DNA of 64,000 nt. Source: Pseudofabraea citricarpa. Its lineage: Eukaryota; Ascomycota; Leotiomycetes; Helotiales; Dermateaceae. Within the stretch, counting starts at the first letter, position 1; each line of letters starts with the position of its first letter. Location: positions 3,608,501-3,672,500 of the forward strand of contig JAPWGK010000001.1 of the NCBI GenBank assembly GCA_029641185.1, given 5' to 3'. A program made the position numbers and the translations under genes. Shown piece by piece: positions 22,355 to 33,570 of this stretch. The notes below the pieces were generated by a model, which saw nothing but the letters and a program-made list of their open reading frames with translations, did not search any database and was not told where the DNA came from.

Positions 22355-22750
22355 CGAAGAAGTCGAAAAAAAATTCGGAGATCATCTTGAACTTCAGCTC
22401 GACTTTACATCATAACCCCTCCATGTGAGAGAGCTGAAAAGCCCGTCAGCTTGCATATGCAAAGACCGGGGGAGCTTGACTTTGTTGCAATTTCATTCGT
22501 CGCCTAATGCCTAACCCCGAATTAGCTTGCGCCGCACCAGCCGCACCACCCTTTGCCTGAAAGTGGATTTTATAGAATCCTGCTTGCCAGATGCTACAAG
22601 CAGTAACAGTATGCACAGAACTAGTAGGTTAGTTTTGAACCAAGGTATCTGTAGCTTTCATCCAAAAAGTATCCGGTCCATCAAAAGCTGAATCAAGAGC
22701 CTATAACAGATGACAGAAGTCGTTCCCGGTCCTCACCCTTCAATCAAAAG
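22355..22750. promoter_or_regulatory. Divergent promoter region, membrane protein / ankyrin-HET gene
   Basis: A 396-bp spacer between divergent start codons. No specific element is recognised; the call is positional. Confidence 0.35.
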
Positions 22751-25473
22751 ATGCAACCAATATCTGAACGTCGAGAAAAAACGCCCAAAAGCAACCAGGA
22801 TATTCTAGTACATGCAGTACTCGATGAAGACCTCGACCTCGTCCTCGAATTGATCGCAAGTGGTGGGAATGTGGATTTGACAAAGGCAGCTAACTTGCCG
22901 GCTATTAGCCCCTTTTTCGCATCTCTTCGGTCACCAAATATCACTATACTGCAACACTTTCTGGACATGAATGTCAATGTCCATGCTCGGGACTCTCAGG
23001 GACATACTGCTTTGCATAAAGCCGCAAGTCATCGCAACCTTCTCGCTACAAAGCTTCTGCTAGATCACGGTGCCGAGGTGAGCGCACGGGATAGTGACGG
23101 ATGCACACCATTACACTATTCTGCTGACTATGGCGCTCCCAATGTATTGCGCTTTCTCTTGGAGAATGAAGCTGATGTAAACGCACTTTCGAGCACCAAC
23201 ATGTCCGCGCTTGATACAGCCTTTTATCGAAAGCAGAATGACGCAACGTGGACATTGATACAAGCTGGAGCCGAAATTTCGCATCCTCAACATCCTATTC
23301 AAGGAGTGCGCCAGACACAAACAGTAGAAGCACTGAATTCAAATGGAATACCGCAATGGCTTGTTCCCCGGCCCACTGGGCATGTTCCCCATCAATTGGT
23401 TTCAAAATTAGAGGCGAGGATCTTGAGAGCTTGCCAGACAACAATCAAGCACCACGAGTCTGAATTTTGCGATTCGTGTCAAATATTAGAAAGAGCAAAC
23501 CCACGAGAATGGAAAGCGAGCTTTGAGCGTACCAGGCTGTGGCGAGATTCTGCAAAAGCTTTTGACTCGTGGATCTTAAAAAGATGCGCCATTTGTATGA
23601 CTCTTCTACACGAACATCAAGCTGCATCGCTAAGTAAGTACGAAATATCATACAAAAGGGCATTTTGGGGGGATCAAAATGCCGGATTTGGATCTTCTCG
23701 TGACAATAGAAAAACGGAGTCTCATCTGGTAGTTGAGATCGAAGGTGCGAAACTGAACAAACTGGTTTTAATTTACACTGTACAAGACTAATTGTATTAG
23801 AGGAGCTCAGTGTTCTTCTCGATGGCATAGAATCCCTGGATGACAAAACTACCGGATCAACTTGTGCTTTTGCGATAGGAGCGTATTGGTTACGAACATG
23901 TCTTACACGACACGATTCCTGTTCTCAGTACCGGACCAAGATTCCTTTGCTTCCGTCAAGAGTGTTGCATGTTGGAAGCGAAGACAGTATTGATGATCCA
24001 TTCCTATACCAGACTCTAAGGGGTCAGTGTGGAGAGTACTGCTGTTTGAGCTACCGATGGGATCCAACAACAGCGGTAACAACCACCTTCCGTAACATAG
24101 GAGATTTCACAACCTCATTACCAGCGGGTAACTTACCAAAAGTAATACAAGATGCAATCACAATAACCAGAAAACTTGGAATTGGTTACCTTTGGGTTGA
24201 CGCTTTATGTATCGTCCAAGACTCTCCGATAGATTGGCAACATGAGGCGAAGCATATGGCAGAGATCTATCGAAATTCCACATTGACGATTGTGGCCGTA
24301 GACGCCCCAAAACACCCCGAAGGTATATTTCGTCCACGAAAGACACAATTCCTTCGGCCCTGGAACCCACAAATTCCTGTCGAGCCAAGCTTTAGAAATT
24401 GGGGACATCTGCACCATCCCGTAAAATGTCGAGTCTCCAAAGATGCACGAGCACGACCACGTGGCGAGCATGACGATCGAGGTTGGACTTTACAGGAGGT
24501 GCTTTTATCGCCACGTTGCCTTTATTATGCAGATGGCGAGTTGTTTTGGCAGTGTATTTCTGGTATGACTTCAGAGTCTCACCTGACTGCTAACAGCTTG
24601 CTCTTCGTGAATCCCGAAGACCAAGGTTTGTTACTCTCTAAATCGGTTATAGCTTCTGTTGATGACAATATTGACGGTCATCTGGTATACGCTCTCCTGG
24701 ACCAGTGGAAGGCAATAGTAGGGGAATATTCGCGACGAAAGTTGACGAAAACTGAAGATAAGCTAGCTGCTTTGCAAGGTATTATCTCGCATTTTGAGCG
24801 TGGATTTCAAGACAAGGCCGTGGCAGCGATCTGGCCAAAGATGATTGGAGAAACTTTGAGCTGGACCGTAGTCCACGACGATAAGACCCCATCTAGCCCG
24901 CAGTGTTTCAGGGCTCCATCTTGGTCGTGGCTATCAACAGACAGGCCGGTAGAATATTTGGGACATGGCTATCCAAACACCGGACGTACCATGATCAAAG
25001 TTAACAAGATGAGTTCGTCAGGTGGTATAGGTAGCAATGGCTTGACTGGTGAGATCATGCTTCAGGGACACTTGAAAAAGTTGTATCGGCGTCGCGAGGT
25101 GGATAGTGACTATCTTTTTTCGACGCCCTCACCATCAGAAAGCCAACATATGAAGGTTAACCGCGGGATGGAATGGGATGTATCTGATGCGAAGGGGATC
25201 TCTGGATATGATGGGAGACTCAACACAGCATGGGTGAAGTGGTATCCTGACATAGCCAGAATCCCAAAGGAACTGCGCATTGTTTATTGTCTTCTTTTAA
25301 CCGAGACAAACATCCAGTCTTGTTTGTGTCTTAGCCCAACACGTCGAAAGGAGAATGAATATGAGCGCATCGGAGTTTGTTCTTGGAACTCGAAGTCGTC
25401 AATTTTCGATGATGAATTTGGTAGCCTGGGAGAGGACGTGGAACTCCGGATGCAGGGTTTAACCATCGTGTAA
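22751..25473 (+). CDS. Ankyrin-repeat plus HET-domain protein
   Basis: Exons 22751-23633 and 23801-25473 flank a 167-nt intron (GTAAGT...GACTAATTGTATTAG); the join gives 851 aa. Residues about 15-180 contain four ankyrin repeats, the clearest being DSQGHTALHKAASHRNLLAT and DSDGCTPLHYSADYGAPNVL. A linker with Cys pairs (CDSCQIL, KRCAICMTLL) follows. The HET domain then carries all its hallmark blocks: YCCLSYRWD, LPKVIQDAITITRKLGIGYLWVDALCIVQD, and EAKHMAEIYRNSTLTIVA, plus the DDRGWTLQEVLLSPRCLYY block and a downstream region with FRAPSWSWLS. HET proteins trigger incompatibility-type cell death on non-self recognition. The ankyrin repeats may sense or bind partners; here they precede the HET domain. 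No transmembrane segment is seen. The assignment is firm; the trigger is unknown. Confidence 0.9.
23634..23800 (+). other. Intron of the ankyrin-HET gene
   Basis: GTAAGT donor, GACTAAT branch site 10 nt before the TATTAG acceptor. It moves the reading from the ankyrin frame to the HET frame, as required; upstream of 23734 the HET frame is closed by stops. Confidence 0.82.
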
Positions 25474-25880
25474 TTCAATTCTAACTTGTATCCACCTGGA
25501 GTCTTCGTTGCCGTTGGTTTTGAAGACCAATACATGCCATGGCTTCGTCCTTGTCTCCATCATGAAGCTGGGCCAGACATCGTCCAGCTGCCTCATCTAG
25601 AAGACGGATGTGAAAGTAAGGGTAAAAGCGTTTGTCGGCATTATTGGCCGCGCCGATTTGTATAGTGGAATACCTCTTAAGGATGACTGGTGATGCAACC
25701 ATTTCTATTAAAAAGATCGCGAAACAGCTACCTGGGGGTTTGATCGACAAACCAATCCTGTGGATGAGCCGAAAGATGACTGACGACGGCACGGGTGTGC
25801 GGCCTCCTGTTCCAGCGTGAAGATATCCATACATTTATGGTCTCTGATGCGGAATAATGAAGCCAGAGGACCAGCGCGAG

Positions 25881-25910
25881 CTTGCCTGAGATTGCCTGAG
25901 ATTGCCTGAC
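25881..25910. repeat. 10-bp tandem repeat, three copies
   Basis: Three adjacent copies close to ATTGCCTGAG. Short, with no assigned role. Confidence 0.85.
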
Positions 25911-26472
25911 AGTCTTGACATTGCCCAAGGTTGCAAGGTTTGTTCTTGAAGGGTTGATATCGTAGGCTCAATCTTTGATAGCAGAAGGAGAAGACTTGTT
26001 GATGGCTGGCAATGAAGATGGATGACTTAGGTTTGGGATTGGAAACGTTGCTCGGAGATGATGAAGAGCAGAGAACTGAAAATAGCGGGAAGTCAACAAG
26101 AAGATTATGAAAACCCGTATACTCTACGCACCGAATGAAGCTAAAAGGAAGAAGTGGCAGGTAGAAGCAGTAGCACGGGTAAACAAAGTTCCTTGGACGC
26201 AGCCAAACTATTCACCCACGGCAACGCGCTCGCTGCTTAGGGCTCATATACCGCAATAATCAAATTCCTTCAACAAATTCCTAAGTACTGGTGTAGTGGT
26301 AAGAGCTACAAGTTAAACTGACACGTCTGAGGGTAGTTAGGGGTGCATGACTAAGTCTGTGAGTCCCCCTAGAAAGGTTACATTATATACACTACCTGAA
26401 GCCGGAGTTCCAGCGCATTAATGGGTTTGATTACACATGTTTAAAACATCCAGCAGGCCTGGGGTTTATAAG

Positions 26473-26498
26473 AGGTGTCGGTTCTACCACCGGCACCT
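26473..26498. other. GC-rich hairpin
   Basis: AGGTGTCGG at 26473-26481 pairs with CCGGCACCT at 26490-26498 (nine pairs, one G-T wobble) around an 8-base loop. A T- and C-rich stretch follows. It could be an RNA structure or a mobile-element remnant; no RNA family is recognised. Confidence 0.4.
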
Positions 26499-26776
26499 TG
26501 GACTTTTTGCTCCCCCCTTTTCTTTTGCTCGCTCCCCTTTTTCGTTAAGCGAATATATACAAACACGTGATATACCGCGAAATAATCGCGCAATGATGAC
26601 TGAATTATCTGCCTTCTTTTTGAATACAGTAGTACTACTGGTTTATATGACCGTTCTTAGGTAGAAGGTACAGGCTAATGTATTATCTGGGAACTTTGAC
26701 AGAACTAGTGATGTATATAGGTACCTATATAATATAGCCTTCGGGATTTAAAACGATCAAAATAAATTGACACAAA

Positions 26777-28273
26777 TCAAAGACAACTATACGCAAAACA
26801 TTCCCTCTCATGGCTACCTCCACTAGGATACTTATCTGTACCAGAGTCTTTTGCTTTGCTACTCATATAACCTCTAAAGCTAGGATATCCATTCATTATC
26901 ACAGCTCCGCCAGACGCCCATGTTAGAACGCACCAATCTAGCTGCTCAAACTTCTCTCTACTTCCCGCAAATGTGTTGATATTATCGAGTACCCGTTTTC
27001 TTGTAGCCTCCGAAGCCGTCTCAGAGTCGACAATCTTCAAATATGCTTTTCGGACTGTATCCACAGTGGCTGGCGGGAGTAGCCATACATTGTCGATATC
27101 TTCTGTTCCGATCTCGATTGGGCGCCCGACTTTCGGCCAGTCATCAGTGATCTCTGGGACATCTTTAGCTATGGACCAGATCTCTCCCTCGAGAAGGTCA
27201 AGTTCAAGATCGGTAAAGTAATCCTCGTCCTCGCTAATCCATCTAATATCTTGTGTAGAATACAGCGGAGGGTCCATGATAATGCCCCCCCAAGTTTGAT
27301 CAATACCATTGGTGATTCTCAAAAACTCTTTGAAGTCCTCAGGAAGTGTGACATCAAGACGTTTCTCGAGCTCGGCTATCTCTTCGAGGGATGCAGGACT
27401 GCGTGTATACGTCTCGGGGGGATCATCACCGACCTCAAGCCAGTGGGTCTTGGCTCCCTCGTTTGTTCGAGAATTCTCTGCACATGTCTCGACCAATTCT
27501 GCCATCGTGAAATCTTTACCCGTCTTTCGACCGGAATCAAATCGCTCTTTGAACGTTTCCTCCACTTCTTCTGCTAATTTGAGGACTTTGTCATCTTGTA
27601 CGCCAACAGCCTTGGAAAGTGCCTTATTTTTGAGAATCTTCCATGCTCGGGCTGATTTCGCCAGATAATTAATTTGCTGATTGCAATGTAGCCGCTTTGA
27701 TATAATATCAAGGATCTCTTCAACGGAGGGAATCTTATCCTGGTCGTCCGATCGAGTCTCGACTTTTCTTTTCTTTTTTGGCACAGGATCATCGCCGTCC
27801 TTTTCGTCATTCTCATCAAGCTTGAGGATCGTGTCTAAAACCTGTACAAGTGCCTCTGATTTTCCCATTGCGGACGCGCCTGTGGTTGCATCTGAGTAAT
27901 TTGGATCCATGCTGTCAATCTTCTCCAGAATCTGGCGAACTTTTTCCTCGTCTGAAGATGATGAATCTGCATCGTTCTGCGAAGCAAGACTTTTTGAGTA
28001 TGACTCCGCTAATTCTTCAGCGGATTCCTGTGAATTGTCCCGCTCTCCATCAGGCCAATTATTGGTTTCAGCCCATGCGAGCCACAGTGGCTTCAACACA
28101 GCTGACTGGGAGTTATCACCTGGGTTGTACTTGTTACGAAGTGACACTAATCTCCGTGCAATATCAAGATACCCGAGAACTGCAAACTCGAGAATAATAA
28201 CATCGAGTTGATAGTTGACTCCGATGTTTTGCTCGTCGTAGAGAATCTCTTCTCGGCTAAACTTTGGTGTCAT
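26777..28273 (-). CDS. SMI1/KNR4 (SUKH) domain protein with nuclear signal
   Basis: Single exon of 498 aa from the ATG at 28273. The N-terminal 75 residues form a helical segment (YQLDVIILEFAVLGYLDIARRLVSLRNKYNPG). An acidic Ser-rich stretch and a basic cluster, PKKKRKVETR, follow near residue 170; PKKKRKV is a classical monopartite nuclear localisation signal. The SUKH domain occupies about residues 305-460, recognised by SLEEIAELEKRLDVTLPEDFKEFLRITNGI and the later LPPATVDTV and DWCVLTWASGGAVIMNGYPSF blocks. Fungal members such as Knr4/Smi1 coordinate cell-wall signalling and transcription; other SUKH proteins act as immunity or scaffold proteins. Whether this is the Knr4 orthologue is doubtful: its layout differs, with the SUKH domain at the C-terminal end. 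The SUKH assignment itself is well supported. Confidence 0.82.
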   Translation of the reverse strand: MTPKFSREEILYDEQNIGVNYQLDVIILEFAVLGYLDIARRLVSLRNKYNPGDNSQSAVLKPLWLAWAETNNWPDGERDNSQESAEELAESYSKSLASQNDADSSSSDEEKVRQILEKIDSMDPNYSDATTGASAMGKSEALVQVLDTILKLDENDEKDGDDPVPKKKRKVETRSDDQDKIPSVEEILDIISKRLHCNQQINYLAKSARAWKILKNKALSKAVGVQDDKVLKLAEEVEETFKERFDSGRKTGKDFTMAELVETCAENSRTNEGAKTHWLEVGDDPPETYTRSPASLEEIAELEKRLDVTLPEDFKEFLRITNGIDQTWGGIIMDPPLYSTQDIRWISEDEDYFTDLELDLLEGEIWSIAKDVPEITDDWPKVGRPIEIGTEDIDNVWLLPPATVDTVRKAYLKIVDSETASEATRKRVLDNINTFAGSREKFEQLDWCVLTWASGGAVIMNGYPSFRGYMSSKAKDSGTDKYPSGGSHERECFAYSCL

Positions 28274-28946
28274 GATGAACTTGATATTCTCTAGTACGAG
28301 TCGAGGAGACAGAAATCAATTATTTCTAGCATTAAAAGACTGGGAAATGGGTGAGTCCGATTCTCAAGGAAAGGTAGCCAAATGTAGGTACATACCGGTA
28401 AATTGTAAACGAGACGAAGCTCCGAACCTTGAGGGAGAAAGGTCGAAAAACAGTAATTGTGCGACAATTAAGGCAGTCTCACCAGCCTTGAAGTTTGTAT
28501 TGAAAAGCAAAATCTACACCGATGTCATTTAAATATATAGGGTCTTGGGGAAACTGATGCCGACCCGCATCCATCTCCAGGCAGCATGGTCATGTGATCT
28601 GCAACTCTGGGGCACACACTGAAGCTAACACGTCATCGTGCTGTAAGGGGTATGACTACATGTGCTTACTTATGTCAATAGATTTTGGCCAATGAAATTG
28701 ATAGGACGTCCGATAATTGATTGGCTGGACGAAAATATGCCCGAGTGAGTGAGTACCTACAGTAGGTAGGCAAGTTAAAGTGCAGCAGATTTGGAGATTA
28801 GTTGAAAGTACTGGCTGGAAATTGCGGGATGGTCTTAATTGAAGTAATTATCCTATTACTCTATTTGGCTATTAATTGTTCTTATTCATAAGTCATTAGC
28901 TCTTCTCCAGACCTTGTAATCGATGGAATGCAGGCCAGAGAACATA
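28274..28946. other. Intergenic region
   Basis: Upstream of the SUKH gene and downstream of the peptidase gene, both on the minus strand. No gene or clear element is seen. Confidence 0.4.
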
Positions 28947-31294
28947 TCATGTCTTGATGATATCTGAAGCTCGAATAATACCTCGAGCAGTTCTTCCGAC
29001 CCAATCCTCAGCAATGGTCAAGTTTCCGCCTTCTATAGCCTCTGTAATACCAGGGTAAGTGACAGGCGCATAACCAGTATCGAGACCAGGAGCCGTCACC
29101 ACGTGACGGAAGAACTCCCTCGTAGGTAGACCACCTTGGGAGACGAAGCCACGCTGGAAGTCACGGTACTTGTGGTTGACAACTGCAATAAGATCTGGGT
29201 CACCAGTGAGAACGGCTTGTTGTTCGAGGGCCTTGACCTCCTGGGCACGTGTCTCGAAGACCTCGATCGCATCTGCTAGCGAGGAGGTATCGATTTCAAC
29301 CTCTGCCTTTGCAATAACATCGAGAAGATCTTCATAATACCCACGGAGCTCAACGCCATAGTTGGGGAGGTCTAGTGGAAGTATTTCATCGTCTGTGAGA
29401 TGAAAAGCGAGCAGAGCGAGGAACTGGCCCATAGCTGAGTGTACATGAAAGCCTGGATCACCAAAGTTGGCCATCCAGTGATATGTATCGTAGTTGCTGT
29501 GGTAATGCCAAACAGGGGCTGTCGGACCACCGTAAGCTCCAACATCGAGCTGAGTGAGATGTTAGCTCTACTTCTCTCGACGTGTATCTGTATCAATGGG
29601 GACTACATACCGAACTGATGCCGCTGTGCAAGAAAGAAGTATAATCGCTACCACTTCCCAAGACGCCAACAGTGCCATTGGTTGCTTCAAACCAAGCATC
29701 ATAGAGACTCTGGTTAAATGCACCATAGTTAGGGTGAATGATCTTTTTGAAAAGGTCTGTAGCAATCGTGTGTAGTTCTGGAGTAGCTGATAAGTCTGGA
29801 ATTGGGCCTGAAACAGCAACATCAATGTTGAGATAGGCAACTGATGTCTCAGTGAGCCAGTTAATATACTCTTCGACCCATTCAGTCGAGCCGATCAGAC
29901 CATACTCCTCAGCATCCCAAGAAGCCAAAACTCTGTCTTGCGTCAGTAAACCGGTCTTTATTTTTCAAGGGAAGTTTTACATATTTCTTCTTGGCTTCCA
30001 ACCAGACTCGACGAGCTTTCCAAGCGCCTTGGCCAATTCAATCATGATGGCCGATCCAGAGTTTGGATCACCAGCCCCACCAATCATCCAAGTATCGCGA
30101 TGATTGCCAATGACAATAGTTTCATCGCTATTAGTGCCGTTGATGTATGCAATAGCATTCCAGATGGGAGCGATCTTAGGTTCCATGAGGTTGTGAAGTG
30201 AAAGACTGACTCCTGGAGCAGGACCTGTGCTGTATGTTGCGTTCAGAGCACCAACCCAACCGGTTCTGTTTACTTCTTCTCCTGGTATACCATGTCCATC
30301 AAGCGCTTGCAACAATGCCTGCCCTGCAGTGTATGAGATGGGAATTGATGGGATATACGGCATCACATCAGAATGGTCAGCACGTGGCACACCCTCCTTT
30401 GAAGGGTACCCAGGTGTTGTGGGATCTCCAGGAGATGTCGATAAGAACATAACGGACCCTTTTTGGACAGCAGTTGGATTCCTAGCAGGTCCATCTAGAC
30501 TAAATTAAGTTTTCAACTCTTGATCAAGATTCCTGAACTTACCTGGATATGCCTCATACCCATTGGCGGCAGTAATTTCACCATCACCGTCAATGTCACT
30601 GAATATCACTGTTCCAATCATGCCGTGTTCTTGTGAGTTTTTGACTTTCAGTCCACGGAAAGGTCCTCCGTATTTTGCAAGAGCAATTTTACCCTCAAGC
30701 TCAACACCAAGCTCAATAAGGCGATCAAAGTCGACTTGTTGGCCGCGACTAATGGCAGTCAGGACTTCCCCTTTCAAATTGGTACTGGATTGGGATGACT
30801 TACCCAACGTATACATATTCCGCTGTAACATCCCCGGATGCAGAATATCCATGGAAAGTGGGCTGGTTGTTCTCCCAATTTGTCACATCGTCTTCAGGAA
30901 GTTTGTCTTCTACAAGGCTGATCTCGTTGGTGCTACCGTTCGGAAAACTCACATGCAGCGAAGCAGAGACAGGGTAACTTAAGTAGACTTGGTACTCTGC
31001 AAGGTGAGATTCAAATCCATACTCCGACCATTTGTCTGCTGTCCACTGAGCAGCATCTTTCCCTAATCCGGCAAGCTTGTCCTCATGAGTGTAGTAGTAA
31101 GACCACTCATCGATGGTATTATTGTCGAAAGAGTTGACGAGAAGGGTTTCCTGCTCTGACAAGACTGGAGGAAAGTCCACTTGACGCTTAACTACTCTCT
31201 TGCGATGGCTGTGCCTTGCTGGCTGATTGAACTCCCGCAGGCAGCCATAAGTGAAAGTTACGAGGGATAACGACGCGAACAAATACAGACGCAT
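28947..31294 (-). CDS. Secreted M28 metallopeptidase (glutamate carboxypeptidase/transferrin-receptor type)
   Basis: Five exons (31294-30804, 30748-30543, 30494-29981, 29932-29611, 29549-28947) give 711 aa; all four junctions keep the conserved frame. The ATG at 31294 begins a signal peptide (MRLYLFASLSLVTFTYG); a dibasic stretch (RKRVVKRQ) near residue 40 suggests Kex2 trimming of a propeptide. The PA domain is at about residues 155-270, interrupting the peptidase fold. The co-catalytic zinc ligands of the M28B family are all visible: His in NHRDTW (about 364), Asp in GDPNSG, the Glu pair in SWDAEEYGLIGSTEW, Asp in YLNIDVA and His in HYHSNYDTYHWM. A C-terminal helical dimerisation domain follows. 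Family members remove glutamate or other residues from peptide C-termini; here it probably acts outside the cell or in the vacuolar lumen. A TATA box lies 87-94 bp upstream. Confidence 0.93.
29550..29610 (-). other. Peptidase gene intron 4
   Basis: GTATGT donor, GCTAAC branch site, ACTCAG acceptor; 61 nt, phase 0. The join gives SGISSLDVGAYGG. Confidence 0.9.
29933..29980 (-). other. Peptidase gene intron 3
   Basis: GTAAAA donor, ACTGAC branch site and GACAG acceptor; 48 nt. The join leads directly into the zinc-ligand block with ASWDAEEYG. Confidence 0.9.
30495..30542 (-). other. Peptidase gene intron 2
   Basis: GTAAGT donor and TCTAG acceptor; 48 nt. The join gives YPDGPARNPTAVQKGSV, a conserved block of the family. 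Confidence 0.9.
30749..30803 (-). other. Peptidase gene intron 1
   Basis: GTAAGT donor, CTGAC branch site, ATTAG acceptor; 55 nt, phase 2. Removal restores a YVGRGQQVDFD-type PA-domain motif. Confidence 0.9.
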
Positions 31295-32062
31295 AATGAC
31301 CAATTTCAAACAAATTGGCTTTTCTTTCCTCCAATCGCCAATGGTACTGAAAGTTTGTGAGAAAGCCTTACCTCCTGTGATATTTATACTGCTGTAACTC
31401 TTGCGAGCTTGCGCATTGTAAGCCGCAATAATTCCAGACCGACGGAGCTACAGCAGCAAATCATTTCTTGTCTTTCGTTAATGCCGTCATCTCGACGAAT
31501 TTACTTGGGTCTGAAAGTGATAACCTATAGCGACTGCAGCGGGGTAAACCATCATTGAATTGACCTGCCTGAACGGTCCTAGGAGCCAAGAAGAAAGAGA
31601 CGGTCAGCAGCAGGAACCCATGGAGTTGGTAAGAATTGAAGAGGGGAAGCTATGATGTGATCCGGCCCTGTCGGTGTTGGTGGTAGCCGGCTAGTCTTGG
31701 TGTTCTTGAGTTGCACAGAGGAAACTTTCTTGGCCGTCGGATCATCGGAGTTCACTCGTACAGTATCACGAACATCTCACGTGGCTACCAAAATTATCTA
31801 ATAATTGAATTTGCAATAGGTAAGACCACTTGCGTTTTAATTCAAACGACTGAATCTGATAACCTTAAACGATAGAACTAGTTTCATACTGTATCCGAGT
31901 GTAAAGATTGACGTTTGCTACATGTCTCGAAAAACGCAAAAATGATACTTCGCAAAGCGGGTCCAAATTGATTTGTGGGTCAAAAGTTCGAGTAAAAAGG
32001 TAAAATTTCAAGATAAGAAAAGTCAGATTATCCAGATTTAAGAGGTCGTGAATACATCGGCT
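31295..32062. other. Intergenic region with peptidase promoter
   Basis: Contains the promoter of the minus-strand peptidase gene and the 3' side of the next minus-strand gene. No other gene is seen. Confidence 0.45.
31381..31388 (-). promoter_or_regulatory. Candidate TATA box of the peptidase gene
   Basis: TATAAATA on the minus strand, 87-94 bp upstream of the ATG at 31294, a usual fungal distance. Confidence 0.5.
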
Positions 32063-33570
32063 CTATATGCTGAACTCAAAAGCATATGCCACTTCTGGGT
32101 CGTCTTGGCCGATGTAGAAAAGCAGAGCATCGTCCGTGTAAGAATGAATATAATACCCGAGGTCATCAGGGCCGTCGCGTCTCTCATAAAGACCTCCCCC
32201 ATTGAATCTCCAAGTTTGTATTGGTAGATCCCCAGATACTGAGAGACCCAGGCAGCTTAGGCATTGGAGTACGATAGCCCATAAGCCTGTTTGCGGCCGG
32301 ACTCCTGACAAAATTCGTACTCGATTATTGTCCACTGTAGCATAAGTATCGCCCAAAGTATCTTCTGTCATTTCAGTCCGTACTCGATGACCAGTCATAT
32401 TCAAGTTATAGTACTTGTAAACTGGATATTCTGGAGCTGGCCAATAGGTTGCTTCGTCGGGAATATGATCTGGATAAGTGTGAGGTTTTCCTAACAAATT
32501 GGCCATGTAATCGTGAAGTTCATAACCACCACGCCAATTAGCTCGGAGACCAATTGCATTGTTTCGCTCTAGCTGCGCAATATTCCAGGCAGTGCCGGAT
32601 GGCTTCTGCTGATCAATGTTGCCGTATTCGTTTACTATGAAAGGATCGGTATACGTGATATCGGCTTCCTGTAGGAAGCCTTGGAATGCGTCGATTGATG
32701 CCTTGAGATTTCCATTTGGTTCCAGAAAGTGCATAGATAATTGTGTTGGCACACTATCATTCTTCTTTATGAATTTAGTCCATGTTTCGTACCAGTCAAA
32801 GGCTCCAAAATCGGGTAGATGTCCAAAACTGGGACCGACTGTTCTCGGCTGAGGGAAATCCGTACTACAAAACATGTTAATACTGGTTTATAATTTATTA
32901 AACAGCTGTTATTAAAAGTGTAAGCATACTGAATTCGATGGTAGGCATGGCCCCAGAAGTCCAAAAACCTTTCAAGTCCTCTGTTGAAGAACAAACTGTT
33001 GTCATACTCGTTACAAATATCGAAGAAAACCCCTTCAATCATGTTGTCGGCTATCATTTGATTGAAGAGTGTACTTAGGAAATCATCGAATGAGGCCCAA
33101 CTGCCATTGTCTCCTGGGGTTGGAGTTTCATCGGCAGAAGGCCACGAATCCGTTCCCCACAAGTCGTGGAGAAGAACCTGAAAATTGCCGCCATACCTGC
33201 GGGTGGTATGGTAATCAGCTAGAAGACTATCATATCTACCCTAAGTGTTGAGAGTTAGTATGTCTGTATCTCCTTCCCTATTAAAGCTAACCTTGAATTC
33301 AGAATACCCTCTAGTCCAGCCTCGTGCAGGCTCGGGCAATTGAGCGCCTCCGGATCTCATATTCCAGAAACCCATATCTGTGTAGAAGTTATCTGGGATC
33401 TGGAACTCTTTCACTGGCATGCCGTATAAAATGCCCGAAGCCAGGTGATTAGGAGTTCCTGTATGATCACCTAAGTGAACAAGCGAGGCGCCACTAACAT
33501 CGCGCTTGATGACTGAAGCTGCGATTAGAGTTGTAGAAAAGTGAAAGATAAATAGGAAGAAGAAATTCAT
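32063..33570 (-). CDS. Secreted glycoside-hydrolase-like protein (probable clan A fold)
   Basis: Three exons (33570-33292, 33240-32930, 32864-32063) with introns of 51 nt (GTTAGC...CTTAG) and 65 nt (GTATGC...GTAG) give 463 aa. The start is a signal peptide (MNFFFLFIFHFSTTLIAAS) followed by a Lys-Arg site. The mid-protein FFDICNEYDNSLFF and the later PFIVNEYGNIDQQ resemble the two strand-end Asn-Glu/Glu motifs of clan GH-A retaining glycosidases (acid/base and nucleophile), spaced about 115 residues apart in the spliced protein. Trp/Tyr-rich segments (WGTDSW, FGAFDWYETW) fit a sugar-binding cleft. A C-terminal beta-rich region (about 345-463) could be the small beta domain seen in GH39- or GH79-like enzymes. 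The exact family and substrate are not recognised. A TATA box lies 61-68 bp upstream. Confidence 0.75.
32865..32929 (-). other. Glycosidase-like gene intron 2
   Basis: GTATGC donor and TTGTAG acceptor; phase 2, 65 nt. It joins HRI to HTDFPQP. Confidence 0.8.
33241..33291 (-). other. Glycosidase-like gene intron 1
   Basis: GTTAGC donor, ACTAAC branch site, CACTTAG acceptor; phase 0, 51 nt. Confidence 0.85.

Larger units (their letters stand above)
25474..26776. other. Convergent intergenic region
   Basis: A minus-strand frame at 25481-25834 (117 codons) has no known motif and is not accepted as a gene. The region also holds three copies of a 10-bp repeat (25881-25910) and a GC-rich hairpin (26473-26498). 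Confidence 0.35.

Noticed and set aside
25481..25834. 117-codon minus-strand frame after the ankyrin-HET gene
   Set aside because: No motif, no splice partner and a composition like non-coding DNA.
26281..26420. Possible tRNA (GTGTAGTGGTAAGAGC-like D-arm)
   Set aside because: No matching acceptor stem, anticodon arm or T-loop consensus follows.
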